A DNA stretch of 64,000 bases from Ligustrum vulgare (Eukaryota > Streptophyta > Magnoliopsida > Lamiales > Oleaceae). Positions 59,501 through 64,000 of this stretch are shown here, piece by piece (position 1 is the first letter of the stretch; each line of letters begins with the position of its first letter). The stretch spans positions 40,332,129-40,396,128 of the forward strand of contig OY743180.1 in assembly GCA_963555705.1 (NCBI GenBank), written 5' to 3'. The translations under genes were made by a program, and so were the position numbers. Below the pieces are notes generated by a model. The model saw only the letters and a list, made by a program, of their open reading frames with translations. It searched no databases and had not been told where the DNA came from.

Positions 59501-61671
59501 CTCGGAGATGGAAAAATTAGCCTACGCATTAATTATGTCAACTCGGAAACTGAGACCTTATTTCTTGGAGCATCGAGTAGGGGTATTGACTAATTATCCG
59601 TTGAGGCATGTGCTACAGAAACTCGATATGTCAGGTCAACTATTAAATTAGGTTGTAGAATTGTGTCAATTCGACCTTATTTGAAAACCATGGACTGCAA
59701 TCAAAGGGCAGGTCCTAGTTGATTTTATAGCATAATTCATGCCTTCTCTGCAGGTCAACAATCTAGAGATGGAGAGCACTTGGTGATTATATGCCGATGG
59801 ATCTTCAGCAGGACAAAGAGCTGAAGCTGGGGTTGTTTTTATCAGCTTTGAAAGTCAGTTCTTCTATCAATCTTATCGCTTTAGTTTCAAAGCGAACAAC
59901 AATGAAGCCGAATATGAAGCCCTAATCGTGGGTCCTGAGATGGCGTAAGTTATGGACGTTAACAGTCTAATCATACATAGTGATTCTCAATTGGTGGTTA
60001 ACCAAATTCAAGGGACATATCATGCTAAGGATGAAAAGATGGTATCCTACCAACAACTAGTTTCGGAGGAGTTGAAAAAGTTCAAGCACGCAGAAATTAT
60101 TTAGGTCCCCAAATCTCAAAACATCCAGGAAAATACCCTTGTATGTTTAGCGACTAGCGAAGGAACTACAAAACTGAAGTGTATTTCCATTGATACCATT
60201 GCACATTCACCATTGAACTCAAAGGCTTTGAACATTTCCCAAGTTCTTTCCCAAACAACATGGAAGGATGAAATAATTCAATACCTTCGAGATGGAATAA
60301 TGTCGTGAGATCTGGGAGAGGCAAGAGGGTTTAAGAATCAGGTCTGCGAGATACACTCTGATTAGGGATGAAATGTACAAATGAGGATTTTCAATGTCGT
60401 TTCTAAAGTGTTTGAATGAAGAAGAGATGGACTATATCTTGGAGGAAGTCCATTAAGGTATCTATGGGAATATTAGAGGCCAGGCCCTAGCCTTCAAGAT
60501 TTTGAGACAAGGTTACTTTTGGGCAACTCTGAAGAAGGATGGGATTGATTTCTTAAGGAGATGTGACAAATTTCAAATATTCTCTCCTATCATGAGGAAT
60601 CCACCCGAAGAGCTAACTTCTGTGAAGAGTCCATGGCCATTTGCTAAGTGGGGAATAAAGCTTATTGGAACATTACAAATTTGAAAGGGGGGAAACAGGT
60701 TCGTAATTATTGATGTGGATTACATCACTAAATAGGCTCTGAACTATTGGTGAAAAATTACGGAACCTAAAACCACCAACTTTGGGTGGAAATCAATTAT
60801 ACGTCACTTAGGAATCCCTCATTCTATCATCATAGATAACGGAAAGCAGTTCGAAAATGAAAGATTCAGGCCATTTTGTGAAAACTTTGGAATTAAGAAA
60901 CATTTCTCTACTCCAAACCACCCTCAATTCGATGGTCAAGTCGAAGCTATGAATAAAATCATCAAGCATAATCTAAAGACTAGACTTGAAACTTTTAAAG
61001 GATCATAGGTTGAAGAGCTTCCAGGAGTATTGTGGTACATATAGAACAAGAACAATGGTTCACCCTAGCATTCAGAGCTGAAGCAGTGATACCCATGGAG
61101 GTAGGGGTTCCTTCCTTCTGAGTCTCACATTCTGATGAGCAACGCAATGACAAGATCCTCGACACAGAGTTAGACTTGACAGAAGGAAAGGAACCACAAG
61201 CTCAGATCTGAAATGTCGTATACAAACAGAGAAACCCAAGATATTAAAACTCAAAAGTGATAGAGAGGAAGTTTAGAGTTGGAGACCTGGTATCAAAAAA
61301 GATATTTACGACAAAAGAACTACTCGGGCCAAATTGGGGAGGCCCTTTCCAAATCTTGAAAGTTCTAAGCAATGGAGCTTACGAATTAGAATATTGGATG
61401 GGGTACCACTTCAACATCCCTGCAATGCGGAGCACTTAAAGAACTATTTTCTATAGAGTAGAAGTGATGGACAATGTAAATATTTTTGTATCAGATTTGT
61501 TTTGCAAGCATAAATGAAAGAAGTTCAGCATCAAGCATTGTCTAGTATCCAGTAGAGCTGAGACATCAAACAAATCAACCCCTCAACATGCTCCCATAAA
61601 GAGGAGGAAGACCTCATAACGAGGCATGATTTCATAAAGAGATGAATTAACATAAATGATGTGAAGTTCTT

Positions 61672-62689
61672 TGATGTGATCAGGAAAAGAAGTTAAGAAC
61701 AATGTTATGATTCGGGACGAATCATCTTAAAGGAAGAGGGGATGATGTGATCCGGAAAAGGCGTCAAAAATGAGAAATCAAGATACGGGTAATTCAACAA
61801 TATTCTACATAGGAAAATGAACAAGTTTCATGTTGGCCTCGAGTCGAGATTCAAATCAGATCAATTAATATCAAAGAATTAGAAATCAAGGCAGAAAGGC
61901 TTTTACGGCCGTAACTCCCATAATTATGGCTGTTACATTATCAACGCACAATTTGGGCAGAACAGCGTTTACGACCGTAGCTTGGGTTCTCACGGCCGTA
62001 ATTAATCCATGGAATTTCACAGCCGTAAGGAATGATTTCACGGCCGTAACTAAAGTTTGGTAATTTTGTTATTCAACAAGTATCTCACGGCCGTAAGGAT
62101 AAATGTTACGGTCGTAACAAACTAAACTACATTTTGATATGAGAGGCTATTACGGCCGTAAAGACAATTGTTACGGCAGTAATTCAAGTTACGCGTTTTT
62201 GGCCTTTATTTTGCGGCTAGGTTTAGTTGTTTATTTTTAGTTTTTTAATTCTTTTGGAAATTTTGGTTATTTTAGTTATTTTAGCTTAATTAAAATTCTA
62301 TTCAGAGTAAAGTAGCGACTAAGTTTTATTTTGCCTATTTATATGCTTTTCTATTCAATGTAAAAGAAGATTTTGATGAATAAAATTATTGAATGTTTTT
62401 TACTCTCTCTAAAGGTGAGGATTTTCCCTTTAAATATCGAACTTATCAAGATTCAAATATTGTGGCGTTCAACAAATCGAACTTATCAAAGGCGTGGGCA
62501 TCCTTTGTGGCGTTCAAACCATTACGGTTCTTGTTTTCGCATCGTAACGGGTCTCGAGTTTAATATACCCCTGGTTCTTACGTCGTGATGCTCGGGTTGT
62601 AGTGTTCTCGTCTGTTCCAACCTGAATTCGGAACTTTCCAAGTGTTATTCAGCGAGCTACGACGCGAACCCCCTCCCGAGTCCGCATCA
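61672..62689 (+). mobile_element. Family-B gypsy remnant: 3' end plus full LTR
   Basis: Begins with only about 25 bp of a 5' LTR (TGATGTGATCAGGAAAAG) and jumps to the conserved internal 3' end (ttatgattcgggacgaatca) and purine tract. It then has a complete LTR, 61744-62689, starting TGATGTGATCCGG and ending CCGCATCA. Flanks TTCTT (61667-61671) and TACTT (62690-62694) suggest a 5 bp duplication with one change. Almost the entire element between the LTR starts has been deleted. Confidence 0.8.
61904..62185. repeat. Array of about ten TTACGGCCGTAA-type palindromic words
   Basis: Words at about 61904, 61925, 61970, 61991, 62019, 62039, 62086, 62105, 62150 and 62170, within the family-B LTR. Several are exact palindromes; others have one or two changes. 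Pairing and spacing resemble the array at 55.3 kb, although the two LTRs have different ends. Confidence 0.95.
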
Positions 62690-62816
62690 TACTTCGCGCA
62701 AGGTGAATTTATAAGACGATGTGAAATCCTATGCGTAAGGTGTATTTACCTAAAAGAGGTGAAGTTCGTAGAGTGAAATGGATAGTAAGCCATGTATATA
62801 GCTTATTTAAGTTTGC

Positions 62817-63112
62817 GATATGAATTACATTTATGATCTTTCGAAAATATCAGTCCTGATATATACATTGAGTATATTATTAAAGAAATTTTCTTACAAG
62901 TGTTCATGTTGGTTTGATATGAATTATATTTATGATCGTTCTGGAATATCAGTACTGTTATATACATTAAGTATATTATAAAAGAAATGTTTTACAAGTT
63001 TTCATGTTGGTTCGATATGAATTACATTTATGATCGTTTCGAAATATCAATTATGATACATACATCGAGTAAATTATTAAAGAAAGTTTTTACAAGTATA
63101 CATGTCAGTTCA
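62817..63112. repeat. Three tandem copies of a ~98 bp unit
   Basis: Units start 'gatatgaatta' at 62817, 62915 and 63014 and diverge by roughly 10-15 percent by eye. They lie in the 3' part of the Tat element, where such elements often have tandem repeats. Confidence 0.9.
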
Positions 63113-63347
63113 TTGGGAGTTATGCTATTAGAAAACTTGACACATCTATTCGAAGCTAATCAACATAAATGTCAGCTTTGCTGTGTTATTTATGACATGC
63201 ATAATATACAAAAATCTTGAAGATAATGACAATTGTTGAGCTTGAAAATAATAATTCTTCATTCATAATAGGAAAAGATTACATTGGAGATCAGATTGGA
63301 AGCAAAAGTTACATATTGAAATATGAAAAACCATGAGATGGAAGGTA

Positions 63348-64000
63348 TCAGTTTTGAAGGCCGATGCCCTCATCGTTCAAGTTGGTTTGGAAATCAAGAA
63401 GAGGTGATATAATAGCAGTGATCTGATCCTGACCTTTGATGGAGTCGAACTCTTGGTACTTCCAGATGAGTTCAAGTCTTTCCTTTAAAAAGGAAATATC
63501 CACATTAGGTTGTTTTGCCTCCAGTTCGTCAACGATCTCATTGAATGTAAGGTAATATGTTTCGTCGACGTCATGTTCATATCCTGCTGACTCCTTGAAC
63601 TTTTCGATGGCCACCTCATAGGCACTTTTTGCAGCCGCCTCCATCTCAACCCTCTCTCTAACTCAGCCCAGCTCTACTTGGCAACTTCCTCCTCATCCAA
63701 CAACTTTTTGTTGGTTTCCCCCAACTTGGCCACTTGTTCTCTAAAACAAGCTACCTCCTCCATAGCTGATAGCAATTCGGACTCCGTCTTATTTTTGGCT
63801 TGAACATCCTACTCGAAAAAACCCTTGGCATCCTCATCTAATTTTTAAACTTCACTGTATCAGTCGCCATCTTGCTCATCTTGGATTGATCTCAAGTATA
63901 ATAGTTGAGGGCTTGGCCTAACAGGGCTGATCCAATAGCCATAAGATCATCCACTAGCATGTCCTCTGCAAACTTCTCGTGCCGAGGAGTCCATGTTTTA
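63348..64000 (-). pseudogene. Coiled-coil coding relic, probably retroelement-derived
   Basis: Minus strand. The open part 63644-63348 (98 residues) reads EAAAKSAYEVAIEKFKESAGYEHDVDETYY and PNVDISFLKERLELIWKYQEFD. Further upstream, up to the window edge, the same kind of sequence continues in shifted frames (SKMATDTVKF, DEDAKGFFE, EVACFREQVAKLGETNKKLLDEEE). The charged, heptad-like sequence resembles the C-terminal part of proteins often annotated as plant retrotransposon or transposon gag-like. It is cut by the window end and contains stops, so it is likely non-functional. The assignment is from memory of the sequence style. Confidence 0.45.

Larger units (their letters stand above)
55028..61440 (+). 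pseudogene. Tat-type gypsy gag-pol relic
   Basis: Plus-strand polyprotein remains, broken by many stops. Gag starts MELVLDRLNQMQRVIEN (55028), is split at NQR|YEDDK by the LTR, and has its conserved core at 57088-57501 (AFPLSLGDRAQRWF, LKQFRVSK). A zinc-finger-like segment YCKYHRSTGHTTND lies at about 57770. Protease: TLVDDKSAINIL and YNAILGRPIIHELKAV (58200-58470). RT: FMDAYLGYNQISM, MPLGLK and an intact YVDD box (58950). RNase H: LAYALIMSTRKLRPYFLEH (59518), then the extra archaeal-type RNase H usual in Tat, YADGSSAGQRAEAGVVFIS with NNNEAEYEALI (59790-59935). Integrase: GYFWATLKKDG, IIDNGKQFENERF, HPQFDGQVEAMNK (60500-60960) and a C-terminal domain ending about 61439. Confidence 0.88.
54860..63340 (+). 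mobile_element. Tat-type Ty3-gypsy element with nested insertions
   Basis: A leader with 'caacaaattggcactagaag' (54889-54908), typical of Tat elements, is followed by gag-pol and a 3' region. It contains two later insertions: a family-A solo LTR in gag (55111-56542) and a family-B remnant in the 3' region (61672-62689). After removal of the second, the text rejoins as gaagttctt|cgcgcaagg. LTR limits were not resolved. Confidence 0.7.

Overview
This is eukaryotic, almost certainly eudicot plant nuclear DNA. It is AT-rich and dominated by layered LTR retrotransposons. It contains a Cassandra-type element with 5S-derived LTRs, CACTA, hAT, Helitron and Harbinger-type DNA transposons, and one intron-containing plant A-type cytochrome P450 gene (CYP81-like). 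The species cannot be fixed from the sequence; an asterid is my weak guess. I see no tRNA gene, no authentic 5S gene and no CRISPR array.

Layout: 0.2-1.8 kb, a noncoding LTR (family A, copy 1) with an internal duplication. 1.8-8.1 kb, a minus-strand Ty1-copia relic whose gag is split by a gypsy-type solo LTR. 9.1-17.8 kb, the P450 gene: two intact exons (306 + 203 codons) around a 7.2 kb intron. That intron holds a hairpin MITE and a solo LTR of the upstream copia family, and the solo LTR is itself invaded by a 3.2 kb hAT relic and an intact Cassandra TRIM. 18.8-21.1 kb, a second copia relic (Tork-like, minus). 22.2-26.4 kb, two more family-A LTRs, one rearranged into an inverted-plus-direct duplication. 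26.5-30 kb, a pol-less gypsy element (family B). 30-33.8 kb, family-A copy 4, split by a 2.8 kb solo LTR with perfect target-site duplication. 34.8-35.5 kb, a plus-strand hAT relic. 36.9-42.5 kb, a short 116 bp LTR with PBS, then a gypsy element whose protease is interrupted by a second pol-less family-B element. 42.5-45.2 kb, a third copia relic with a perfect Harbinger-type MITE. 47-48.2 kb, a Helitron replication-protein relic. 48.6-52.9 kb, a CACTA transposon carrying captured exons of an alpha-galactosidase gene. 54.9-63.3 kb, a Tat-type gypsy element with two nested insertions. 63.3-64 kb, a minus-strand coiled-coil coding relic.

The only gene that looks able to make a normal host protein is the P450. 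Everything else is mobile DNA in successive stages of decay, and target-site duplications let the insertion order be read in many places. The observations most worth following up are: (1) arrays of a GC-rich palindromic word (core TTACGGCCGTAA) in two LTRs with different ends, with different palindromic words inside related LTRs; (2) a 119 bp perfect inverted repeat combined with a 103 bp direct repeat; (3) the alpha-galactosidase capture; (4) loss of the conserved acidic residue in the I-helix motif of an otherwise intact P450.
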